The notes under the pieces are model-generated. The model did no database searches. It was not told the DNA's origin and saw nothing but the letters and a program-made list of their open reading frames with translations. Positions 55,223 through 62,485 of a stretch of DNA of 64,000 bases are shown one piece after another. The position numbers and the translations under genes were made by a program. Source of the stretch: UBA8389 sp942493385 (GTDB lineage Bacteria; Bacteroidota; Bacteroidia; Bacteroidales; UBA1402); the NCBI GenBank assembly GCA_942493385.1, contig OW818699.1:1488001-1552000 (forward strand), in the 5' to 3' direction. Every line of letters begins with the position of its first letter. Position 1 is the first letter of the stretch.

Positions 55223-55402
55223 ATGAAGTATAATGAACTGCATCGATTGGTGCTCCGGAATGGATGGTTGGTGAGAAGACAAAAGGGCAGCCATGTCATT
55301 TACGAAAAAGACGGAAGGACATATCCGGTACCTGACCATGGGAGTAAAGAGATTTCAAAACCAGTGGAACTGAAAATCAAAAAGGAGATGGGTCTAAAAT
55401 AA
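55223..55402 (+). CDS. hicA: HicA-family mRNA interferase toxin
   Basis: This is a 59-residue protein. It begins MKYNELHRLVLRNGW and carries the HicA double-stranded-RNA-binding-like fold signature GSHVIYEKDGRTYPVPDHGSKEI, with catalytic-type His24 in KGSHVIY and a second His in VPDHGSKEI. HicA cleaves mRNA when it is not held by HicB. The gene is short, in the normal size range for the family, and is followed 26 bases later by hicB. Its start lies 16 bases after the predicted transcription start. Confidence 0.9.
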   Translation: MKYNELHRLVLRNGWLVRRQKGSHVIYEKDGRTYPVPDHGSKEISKPVELKIKKEMGLK

Positions 55403-55428
55403 ATCCGAAACCGTATTAAAAAAGGTAT

Positions 55429-55833
55429 ATGAAAAAGATTGATGCAATAGTTACACGTTCCAAAGATGGTTTTTTCAACATTCATTGCAACGATGAAATG
55501 TTTTCAGGTGGTGGCGATACCCTCGAGTCTGCAAAAGAAGATATGATTGAGCAGATGAATTTTTTCAAACAAACGGCAGTGGAGGATCAATTTAATTACC
55601 CATCCTTTCTTGATGAGAATTTTGAGATTGTGTACAAGTTTGACACTGCAAACTTTTTGGAATACTACTCCGGGATTCTAAGCCTATCCGGTTTAGAAAA
55701 ATTGACAGGGATTCATCAAAAACAACTTTGGAACTACTTGCATCGCAAATCAACACCACGAAAAAAACAAGTAGAACGAATTGAAAAAGCACTCCATCGC
55801 TTTGGTTCAGAATTGCAATCCATATCGCTTTAG
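55429..55833 (+). CDS. hicB: HicB-family antitoxin with DNA-binding domain
   Basis: The product has 134 residues. The N-terminal partial RNase-H-like domain (about 1-70) has GGGDTLESAKEDMIEQMNFF, a HicB signature that blocks the toxin. The C-terminal part (about 85-130; LEKLTGIHQKQLWNYLHRKSTPRKKQVERIEKAL, landmark LTGIHQKQLWNYLHRK) is a helix-turn-helix that likely binds the two palindromes ahead of hicA. It follows hicA in the toxin-first order usual for hicAB. Confidence 0.9.
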   Translation: MKKIDAIVTRSKDGFFNIHCNDEMFSGGGDTLESAKEDMIEQMNFFKQTAVEDQFNYPSFLDENFEIVYKFDTANFLEYYSGILSLSGLEKLTGIHQKQLWNYLHRKSTPRKKQVERIEKALHRFGSELQSISL

Positions 55834-55862
55834 ATCAATATTCGTAGAAAGATCAGTTTCGG

Positions 55863-57275
55863 TTATTCCACCATCAACTTCCCTCTCTCCTTACTTCCAT
55901 TCAACTCCAACTCTATCAAGTACATCCCCCTATTCAAATGGTTCAAGGTGAAATTCGTGGAACTTATGTTGCGAAATGATGCCACTTTCCGACCTTGTAT
56001 ATCGAACAATTGAAGCGATGAAGGTCTGTTGGCGGCATCCAGGCTTAAAACGTTGGTTCTAGAGTTGAAACTCCAGGTAGGCTTTGTGTAAACAGATTTT
56101 GGCAGACTCATCACCTCCATGCTGGAATAGTAAAAAGTCGCTATACCTATTGGATACCAATCCTGAATTTGGTCCACCCAAAAACGTATGGCTCCACCAG
56201 TCATTTTGCTGTAAATGGGGAAGTCGTACACTTGCATAGGCATGATTAAGTCGTTTATTCCGACCTGATTGTCATACGTATAGTTTGTTGAAATGCTGCC
56301 TGTCCAAAGAAGACTGTCTTCATCCCAGTTGTAGCTGCTTTCACTCAATAAATTGCCTTCGCTGTCGAACGAATACTCCACTTTCGATTCATTAATCATT
56401 TGCATGCTGCTGGCTAACTCAGAGATCACTTCTTTCGTTTTGCGTTGGTTCGCATTGAAGGTGTTCTCCACTTTACGAATCGTCGTCCAATTTTTAGAGG
56501 AGTTGTTCCAACGGTAAGACACCGTCAAGGTGTCTCTACCCAGGTCGTCGTAATTTGATTCGGTTTTTGTTTGAAACATCCAAGTGCTGTCGTACATTTC
56601 AAAAGTGGACTTGGTCGTAATGTACAGCAAGCCGTTGCTAAGGTAGGTGTATTCGGTTTTGTCTTCGCTCGACCATTCGTTTTTATCCGCCGACAGGGAC
56701 CTGATTTGGTGCAACTTCTTTCCGTTTTCGTCGTAGGTGTAGGTGGTTTTTGAATAAAAGGTCGAAAAATTGACATATGCCTCTACCAGATCCTGAAGCC
56801 GATCTTGGGAGTTGTAAACATAGTCGTTGTATCCGCCAAGGACCCATTTTTTCTTGTTTGTGTCCCAGGAATAGCTGGAGTCCGTACGCATCCTTCCTTT
56901 TGAATCGTAGGTAAAGACCATGCTTTCCTCGGGTTCAAAAACGTGCCTTTCATTATCTGTTGTACTCATGCATTGATTTGTCAATTGACCAAATGTATTG
57001 TATTCAAAGAGTAACCGAGTGTCAATCCCAATGATGGATGAATCAATTGTCTCCGGACCTTCGAAAATCATGGAATCCAGCCTTTCCTTCATCAGCGTTG
57101 AAGATCGAAGGTTGCTTGGTAGGAATCTGCCATTGGACATGGATCCAGCGCGTTCTAGATGAAAGGGTTGAATCCATTTTTTGAAGGTTGAAGCGTTGTT
57201 GATCGCTCCAACAGGTATCGCAACGATTAACAAAAAAAGGAAAAGCGACTTTCGAAGACGTGCAACTGTTTTCAT
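55863..57275 (-). CDS. Secreted YD-like-repeat protein with T9SS sorting domain (paralogue 1)
   Basis: The product has 470 residues and a signal peptide to about residue 24. LKERLDSMI-type sequence at about 60-70 opens an array of degenerate repeats of about 40 residues. Each carries a Tyr-x-Tyr-Asp...Gly-Arg/Lys pattern (FTYDSKGRM, YTYDENGKK, YNYDNQVG) like YD/RHS or DUF3836 repeats. Near residue 400 is the shared YYSSMEVM, followed by a type A T9SS tail (LQLFDIQGRKV, LNRGMYLIEL, GKLMVE). It should be secreted through T9SS; the function is unknown. Two paralogues follow upstream on the same strand, 46 and about 2000 bases away. Confidence 0.75.
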   Translation of the reverse strand: MKTVARLRKSLFLFLLIVAIPVGAINNASTFKKWIQPFHLERAGSMSNGRFLPSNLRSSTLMKERLDSMIFEGPETIDSSIIGIDTRLLFEYNTFGQLTNQCMSTTDNERHVFEPEESMVFTYDSKGRMRTDSSYSWDTNKKKWVLGGYNDYVYNSQDRLQDLVEAYVNFSTFYSKTTYTYDENGKKLHQIRSLSADKNEWSSEDKTEYTYLSNGLLYITTKSTFEMYDSTWMFQTKTESNYDDLGRDTLTVSYRWNNSSKNWTTIRKVENTFNANQRKTKEVISELASSMQMINESKVEYSFDSEGNLLSESSYNWDEDSLLWTGSISTNYTYDNQVGINDLIMPMQVYDFPIYSKMTGGAIRFWVDQIQDWYPIGIATFYYSSMEVMSLPKSVYTKPTWSFNSRTNVLSLDAANRPSSLQLFDIQGRKVASFRNISSTNFTLNHLNRGMYLIELELNGSKERGKLMVE

Positions 57276-57321
57276 AGGGTAATCAGATAAGCGATGATTT
57301 TCAAGTTACAAGACATCCATC

Positions 57322-58830
57322 TCAGTTCACCAGAACCTTCCCACATTGAACCCCAAACCTTGTTCGAATCCGAATCAAATAGATTCCATTTCTCAGGTGG
57401 TTCACCGACAGGCGGTCACAGGCTTCACTGCTAATCAGCAATCGTCCTCGAACGTCGAAAACCTGAACAGCGGATACCTTCATGCTTGGATCGAAAAGTA
57501 GGGACTTGGAGGAAGATTCATACACCCAGTTTGATGCACTCATTTTGGTTGAATAGACGCCCAATATTTCCTTAGGTGAGTAGTGAAAGATGAGGTTGGC
57601 CAAGACAAAACTCGTATCCAACGCCGGAAAACTCCAAGTTAAACTGACTCCAGTCATTTGGTTGTAGCAGGGAATTCCATCCGGTCCGAAAAGCCATTCG
57701 AGATTGACTGCCCGTTCCTGGAAATTGTAATGATAGTCGGTTATCGATGCCATCCACCAGGTCAGATCATCCTGCAAATCGGAATGTACGGTGTTGGTGA
57801 GCAAGTTGCCTGCTTGGTCGTATTTCCACTCTTCCTTTTGTTTGGGTAACCAACCCTGAATTTCTCCATCCCAGTTGAATTTCGCTTCGAGTATTTTGTA
57901 GCCAAAGTCATCGTAGGCATATTCCTCCTTTGCGTTTTCCATCCAACTCGATGTGGATTCGTTCCACTGTCCTTTAAGTCGCAGAAGCAAATGCCCTCCG
58001 GCATCGTATCGATTCACATCCCTATTGCCTATGGCCCAGCGGGTTTCAAGCGGATAATAACTGGAGTATAAAACCATGGTGTCCCTTTGTGAACCATCGT
58101 AGAAGTGCGCTTTCTGATCCATGCCTGTCCAGTCGTTTCTGCTCAAATCCCAATAATAGCGAATTTCAGTCAACGGCTTGTTAGAGCTATTGTAAGTGAA
58201 ATCTGTTTTGCGGGCTAGCGACCAACTACCCTCATCCGTCAGCGTATATTCCCGTTTAACGGCCAATCTACCCAGGACGTCGTATTGATACTCATCACCA
58301 TAATCACCTGACCAAGGGAGTAATTCGTGAATCCTCGACTTGCTGTTCATCATTAGCAAGACACCAGTGGGCGAATACCGATATTCCTTAATCGTTTTCA
58401 TATACAAATGGACGTCGTTGTTCAAAGAAACATAAAGTGAATCCGACGATTTGTGCCCATACGCATCGTAGGTGGAAATGGTCCGTTCATACGGGGTGGC
58501 AATTCCCGATCCCGTTTGGTCCCACCACTGTGTGAATTCATTCAAAAGTCCATATTCATTGTAATGAAATTCCACTTTTTGACTGATCATGATGAGGCCT
58601 GTTCCCGAAGTATCCTCTGGCGACGACATGGTTAAGGAATCCAGACGCAGCTCTTGAATGGATGCGCTACGTAATGGGCTTTTTCCCAAAAAGGAGCTAG
58701 GTTGCTTTACTTTCACCATTGCTTCCATCCATTTGCCGACCGCATCACTGCGGTTCAACGCTGAGCTGTTTGCCGATGCAAAAACGAAAAGCACGAATGC
58801 GGTGCATCCGATTCGAATGACATGCTTCAT
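57322..58830 (-). CDS. Secreted YD-like-repeat protein with T9SS sorting domain (paralogue 2)
   Basis: The product has 502 residues and a signal peptide to about residue 25. The same architecture as the neighbour is seen: ELRLDSLTM near 60, Tyr-Asp...Gly repeats (STYDAYGHK, YQYDVLGRL, YAYDDFGYK, WKYDQAGNL), the conserved block YNQMTGVSLTW, FHYSPKEILGV, and a T9SS tail (VQVFDVRGRLL, LRNGIYLIRI). Clear divergence from paralogues 1 and 3 shows that the duplications are not recent. It is probably first in a two-gene unit with paralogue 1. Confidence 0.75.
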   Translation of the reverse strand: MKHVIRIGCTAFVLFVFASANSSALNRSDAVGKWMEAMVKVKQPSSFLGKSPLRSASIQELRLDSLTMSSPEDTSGTGLIMISQKVEFHYNEYGLLNEFTQWWDQTGSGIATPYERTISTYDAYGHKSSDSLYVSLNNDVHLYMKTIKEYRYSPTGVLLMMNSKSRIHELLPWSGDYGDEYQYDVLGRLAVKREYTLTDEGSWSLARKTDFTYNSSNKPLTEIRYYWDLSRNDWTGMDQKAHFYDGSQRDTMVLYSSYYPLETRWAIGNRDVNRYDAGGHLLLRLKGQWNESTSSWMENAKEEYAYDDFGYKILEAKFNWDGEIQGWLPKQKEEWKYDQAGNLLTNTVHSDLQDDLTWWMASITDYHYNFQERAVNLEWLFGPDGIPCYNQMTGVSLTWSFPALDTSFVLANLIFHYSPKEILGVYSTKMSASNWVYESSSKSLLFDPSMKVSAVQVFDVRGRLLISSEACDRLSVNHLRNGIYLIRIRTRFGVQCGKVLVN

Positions 58831-58871
58831 AAATCCCCTGATTGATTGTTTTGGTGTGTACGACTGAAAAT

Positions 58872-58879
58872 CAAAAATA
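58872..58879 (-). promoter_or_regulatory. Candidate -7 box of paralogue 2
   Basis: The minus strand reads TATTTTTG, an exact TAnnTTTG match, 42 bases ahead of the start at 58830. The -33 region falls in the inverted repeat at 58884-58913. Confidence 0.35.
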
Positions 58880-58883
58880 GTAC

Positions 58884-58913
58884 AACTTTTTCGAAATTGT
58901 TATCGAAAAAGTT
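58884..58913. repeat. Inverted repeat with 11-bp arms upstream of paralogue 2
   Basis: AACTTTTTCGA at 58884-58894 and TCGAAAAAGTT at 58903-58913 are perfect arms around eight bases, followed on the plus strand by C and six T. It could be an old plus-strand terminator or an operator across the -33 region of the minus-strand promoter. No plus-strand gene precedes it, so operator is slightly favoured. Confidence 0.5.
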
Positions 58914-59005
58914 CTTTTTTGATACGATGAGTTGAAAAAATCGTACGACGTAGTAGGGATTAGCTTTCAAATTCGTAATGTCGAACCATATAAAACATCC
59001 AAGCC

Positions 59006-59036
59006 GCCCTCGTCTTACAATACGGGGGCATTTTTT
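59006..59036 (+). terminator. Orphan Rho-independent terminator
   Basis: GCCCTCGT (59006-59013) pairs with ACGGGGGC (59022-59029), with one G-T pair, around eight bases, then A and six T. No intact plus-strand gene lies upstream, which suggests it was carried in with, or left from, lost genes. Confidence 0.6.
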
Positions 59037-59045
59037 CTTAAAAAG

Positions 59046-59074
59046 TTTGTTGAAGTGAATATTAATTACCTTTG
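59046..59074 (+). promoter_or_regulatory. Promoter of the decayed higBA module
   Basis: TTTG at 59046-59049 and an exact -7 box TACCTTTG at 59067-59074 are 17 bases apart, slightly short. A palindrome follows at once. Confidence 0.4.
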
Positions 59075-59087
59075 GCGTTAGTAACGC
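59075..59087. promoter_or_regulatory. Palindromic operator of the decayed higBA module
   Basis: GCGTTA-G-TAACGC, perfect 6-bp arms around one base, lies directly after the -7 box. This is the expected place for an autorepressor site of a HigA-type antitoxin. Confidence 0.5.
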
Positions 59088-59098
59088 GAACCGATAGT

Positions 59099-59146
59099 AT
59101 GATTGTTTCGTTTGGATCTATGGCGGCAAAAAAATGGAACGATTAG
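59099..59146 (+). pseudogene. Probable remnant of a higB toxin start
   Basis: A 15-codon frame begins MIVSFGS, like the first residues of HigB toxins, and then runs into unrelated sequence and a stop. A normal higB has about 90 codons, so nearly all of it is missing. The evidence is only seven residues plus position (between operator and higA). Confidence 0.3.
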
Positions 59147-59313
59147 CAAACATTCACCCCGGTGAAATCTTAATGGAGGAATTCTTGATACCATTGAAAG
59201 TTACAGCATATCGGCTTTCAAAAGATATTGACATACCGCAAACACGCTTGTCTCAAATTATCAAGGGTAAAAGAAGTGAGGAGCATTATTCAACCACCAA
59301 CTTGCCACGCTGA
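59134..59313 (+). pseudogene. Truncated higA antitoxin (HigA/VapI-type HTH)
   Basis: The frame begins MERLANIHPGEILMEEFL and continues YRLSKDIDIPQTRLSQIIKGKRS, the helix-turn-helix core of HigA antitoxins. After Ser48 (about 59277) the family sequence (normally ADTALRL and about 50 more residues) is lost. The frame then enters the end of the convergent YD-repeat gene, whose stop codon lies at 59286-59288, and stops at 59313. Half the protein is missing, so it is called broken. The join lies within about ten bases of the neighbour's stop codon. Confidence 0.75.
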
Positions 59314-60800
59314 ACCGTACCGTCTACGTTTAAAAGCATCAAGTACATGCCTTTTTTTAGTTCATTCAACGACAACGAGGTGTTGCTCGTAAGCATACGA
59401 GTGAAAACTAGCCGCCCTTGAAGGTCATAAAGTTGTAAAGTGGAGGGTTTAAAGGAAGGTTCGAATGTAACGATCTTACTTGAAGGATTGTAATACCAAA
59501 GGGAAGCGACCTTTCTGTTGGTTTCAACACCCAAAACTTCCATAGTGGAATAGTATAACTTTATGTCTGCATATTCCGTGATTGAGTCCGGTACTGCATT
59601 GCAAATGGAAAATTTTGCGCCGGTTATGAGATTGTAAACGGGCTGGTCAGTAAGATAGTACGGCCAAATGGCTTCCTCTGAACGGATGTTGAAGTCATAT
59701 TGGTAGTCCATTTTCATAGTTAAAAACCAAGCTTGATTGCCCATATAGAACGAGTAAAATGTTTGACTCAACTGATTGCCTTTTTCGTCGAACAAACTTT
59801 CCTCTCTGGAATCGGGTTCCCATTTCAGGGAGTCTGAATCCATGTCGTAAGTGGCTACTAACGTTTTGTTGCCATACGTGTCATAACCGTATTCGGCTTT
59901 AGCGTTCTCAAGCCAACATTGCAATGGATCATTCCAATCATAATTGGTGTAAAGCAATAGGTGCCCGGCAGCATCGTATTTGTTTTGGTCTCGACTGCTT
60001 AACAACCAACTGTTTTTAAGTGAATTAAAGTTATATCCCAGTACCATCGTGTCTCGTGATTGAGCGTCGTAAGCATGATCGAACTTCAGCTTTTCCATCC
60101 ATTTGACTTTGGCTACATCCCAATCGTATTCAATTTCGGTAGTCAATTTACCGGTTGCATCAAAGGATCGTTCTTTTTTGCGATCAATCACCCAAGTTTC
60201 CGGCACGTTCATCGTGTACGAAAGCTGAAGAATCATGCTGTCCTTGGCGTCATACTGGTATTCTTTTTTGAATCTTCCCATTAACGGATACTGCTCTCCA
60301 AGGTTGTATTTCGAACTTTCCATGAGCATTAACCCGCTGGGGGCGAATTGATATTCAAGCACTTCATATAAACTCAACCGATTGGTTTCGTAATCCACCT
60401 TATAAGTGGAATCGCTTGTTTTGAAACCATACGCATCGTACTCACTAACCGTCTTTTCGTTCACCATCCAATTTCCATTGACGTCCTTTTCGTCGCAGGA
60501 CTCCTTCACGATGACTTGGCCATACGCATTGTACTGGAGAATACCTTTCATCGGACTCATCATTAAACCGGAATCGGAATCCAATTGAATCACCATGGAA
60601 TCCAGTCGGAGCTTGAATGCGGCTGAACTGCGTAATCTGTTTTGCACAGGTTTCTGAAAGCCCTGACTTTTCAAAGCAGCATTTCGTAGAAAAGAAGATC
60701 CTTGTTTTATTGCTTCTTCACGATTAATTGCCGAAGTAGAGCTGGCAATAATTGCTACCATTACGAATACGAACCACGCCGATCGAACGGATGTCTTCAT
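59286..60800 (-). CDS. Secreted YD-like-repeat protein with T9SS sorting domain (paralogue 3)
   Basis: Start 60800 (MKTSVRSAWFVFV) gives a proper signal peptide ending TSAI and 504 residues; the frame extends 19 codons further without signal character. The same features as paralogues 1 and 2 are seen: KLRLDSMVI near 60, repeats such as SEYDAYGFK, YQYDAKDSM, YGYDTYGNK and YQYDFNIRS, the shared YNLITGAKF and YYSTMEVLGV blocks, and a T9SS tail (LQLYDLQGRLV, LKKGMYLMLL, GKLVVE). Function unknown. It is set apart from the other two copies by the higBA remnant. Confidence 0.75.
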   Translation of the reverse strand: MKTSVRSAWFVFVMVAIIASSTSAINREEAIKQGSSFLRNAALKSQGFQKPVQNRLRSSAAFKLRLDSMVIQLDSDSGLMMSPMKGILQYNAYGQVIVKESCDEKDVNGNWMVNEKTVSEYDAYGFKTSDSTYKVDYETNRLSLYEVLEYQFAPSGLMLMESSKYNLGEQYPLMGRFKKEYQYDAKDSMILQLSYTMNVPETWVIDRKKERSFDATGKLTTEIEYDWDVAKVKWMEKLKFDHAYDAQSRDTMVLGYNFNSLKNSWLLSSRDQNKYDAAGHLLLYTNYDWNDPLQCWLENAKAEYGYDTYGNKTLVATYDMDSDSLKWEPDSREESLFDEKGNQLSQTFYSFYMGNQAWFLTMKMDYQYDFNIRSEEAIWPYYLTDQPVYNLITGAKFSICNAVPDSITEYADIKLYYSTMEVLGVETNRKVASLWYYNPSSKIVTFEPSFKPSTLQLYDLQGRLVFTRMLTSNTSLSLNELKKGMYLMLLNVDGTVQRGKLVVE

Positions 60801-60854
60801 GATTTTCCGGTTTTCGTGAATAATTTGCCCTTCTGAAATTACGCTAGGTAAGGG

Positions 60855-60862
60855 CAAAAGTA
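60855..60862 (-). promoter_or_regulatory. Candidate -7 box of paralogue 3
   Basis: The minus strand reads TACTTTTG, an exact TAnnTTTG match, 55 bases ahead of the start at 60800. No clear -33 box. Confidence 0.35.
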
Positions 60863-60911
60863 TACATAAAAACGAAATAATGTTACGAAATCCTTACTTT
60901 TTTTAGAATTC

Positions 60912-62402
60912 CTAAATTTCGATGCTTAACGGTGAACTTTCGTTGTGGCATCGGTCTACCGCCGTCACAACGAAAACCGGCTTGCTCTTCATCCAAGCAG
61001 GAATCTCAAACGAGGTTTCCCGAGTGATTTTCAGGATGTTTCTGGTGTCGTTCAGATTTTGGTCGGCACCCTTTTTAAAGCGATAGATTACATAATAAGC
61101 GGCTTTGTCCAATTCATTGGTTGCAACAGGTGCTTTCCAGGAAAGAATGATGCTGCCTGTCGCACTTTTTTGCCACAATAGTTCTTCAACCGGTTTAGGT
61201 GTTTGTTGGTCGAAGGTGTTGTTGGCGGGTAGGAGGGCAGGATATTTAAAGTAATTCATCTGTAAACTGTCGCAAATATGACCTACGTTGTTTTCCAGTT
61301 CGTAAGCAGGCCAGAAGCAATGGCCTGAAATCCTTGGATCGTTAGCGACCTGGAGCATTTTACGCTGAAGTTGAGGCTTGCCGGAACTGTCTAATTTCAT
61401 GGTCCGAACCACATCCTGTCCGATGTACAAGGGTATGCCGTAGGTATGATCGGCCCACCAGTTCAGCAGTTTCGTATAATCGGCTGCCTTATGACCGATT
61501 TCCCAATATAGTTGCGGAATGTTGTAATCCACCCAGCCCTTTTTGAGCCAAGTGAGTACATCGGCATAAAGGCCGTCGTAATTGGTGAAGCCGTTGGTGT
61601 CGCTGCCTTCGGGGTCGCTTTTCTGATTTTGCCAGATGCCGAATGGGCTGACGCCGAAAAGTACCCAAGGTTTGATTTCATGCACCAGAACATGCAGGTC
61701 GCGGATGAGAATGTTCACATTTTCCCTGCGCCAATCCGCTTTACGGTCCGGTGTGAAGCCCATGGCGAAACCATAGATGCGAAAGCTGTTGGCATCGCCA
61801 AACTCCTTGCCGGCCACCGGGTAGGGGTAGAAATAATCGTCCATGTGCACGGCGTCGATGTCGTAATTGCGCACCAAATCGCGCACTACGTCCTTGATGA
61901 AGCTGCGGCATTCGGGATTGCCTGGATCGAACCAGGTCAGGTCGCCGTATTGGATGAACCAGTCCGGGTGTTTGAAAAAGACATGACTCGTCGCAAACTG
62001 ATTTTTTAGCGTTGTACGGGCTCGGTAGGGGTTCAGCCAGGCATGCAATTCCATATTCCGCTTGTGGCATTCGGTGACCAGGAATTCCAACGGATCCCAG
62101 CTGGGATTCAAACCCTGCGTTCCCGTGATGTAGCGACTCCAGGGTTCTAACGATGACTTGTACCATGCATCCGCTTCGGGGCGAACTTGAAAAAGGATGG
62201 CGTTGATACCGGTGTGCTGCAGGCTGTCCAATAGGTTTACAAAATAGGCTTGCATCACTGGTTTTGTCATCTTCGCATACTTGCTTTGGCCGACGGTATG
62301 TACCCAAGCAGCTCTGAACTCGCGTTTGGGTGGAACTTGAGCAGTCAACGTAGTGACAAAAAGTAGGATGAGCAGAAGAAGTCGGAGTCTAAGAATACGC
62401 AT
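60912..62402 (-). CDS. GHL10-type glycoside hydrolase (YngK/DUF187 family)
   Basis: Start 62402 (MRILRLRLLLLIL) gives a signal peptide ending TAQVP and 496 residues; an upstream ATG at 62432 lies in the -7 box. The main domain (about 30-350) is a (beta/alpha)8 barrel with REFRAAWVHTVG, INAILFQVRPEADAWY, LHAWLNPYRAR, DIDAVHMDDYFYPYP and NIPQLYWEIGH, the pattern of the GHL10 (DUF187) family. A fibronectin-like domain follows (about 400-490). Members are thought to act on cell-wall or other polysaccharides; the substrate of this one is unknown. It is divergent from uvrA. Confidence 0.85.
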   Translation of the reverse strand: MRILRLRLLLLILLFVTTLTAQVPPKREFRAAWVHTVGQSKYAKMTKPVMQAYFVNLLDSLQHTGINAILFQVRPEADAWYKSSLEPWSRYITGTQGLNPSWDPLEFLVTECHKRNMELHAWLNPYRARTTLKNQFATSHVFFKHPDWFIQYGDLTWFDPGNPECRSFIKDVVRDLVRNYDIDAVHMDDYFYPYPVAGKEFGDANSFRIYGFAMGFTPDRKADWRRENVNILIRDLHVLVHEIKPWVLFGVSPFGIWQNQKSDPEGSDTNGFTNYDGLYADVLTWLKKGWVDYNIPQLYWEIGHKAADYTKLLNWWADHTYGIPLYIGQDVVRTMKLDSSGKPQLQRKMLQVANDPRISGHCFWPAYELENNVGHICDSLQMNYFKYPALLPANNTFDQQTPKPVEELLWQKSATGSIILSWKAPVATNELDKAAYYVIYRFKKGADQNLNDTRNILKITRETSFEIPAWMKSKPVFVVTAVDRCHNESSPLSIEI

Positions 62403-62429
62403 GTGTCTAATGGAAAAGTTAATGGTCAA

Positions 62430-62437
62430 CAAAGATA
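62430..62437 (-). promoter_or_regulatory. Candidate -7 box of the GHL10 gene
   Basis: The minus strand reads TATCTTTG, an exact TAnnTTTG match, 28 bases ahead of the start at 62402. The ATG at 62432 lies inside it, which argues for the later start. On the plus strand a TATTTTTG at 62459-62466 could serve uvrA. Confidence 0.4.
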
Positions 62438-62485
62438 GCTTTTTCGCACATAAATCCGTATTTTTGTCGGTTCATAACGCAACAA

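Noticed and set aside
55077..55226. A 49-codon frame with one hydrophobic stretch, overlapping the hicA start by ATGA
   Set aside because: It runs across both palindromes and the perfect hicA promoter, has no family resemblance and no good promoter of its own (an exact -7 box at 55045-55052 lacks a -33).
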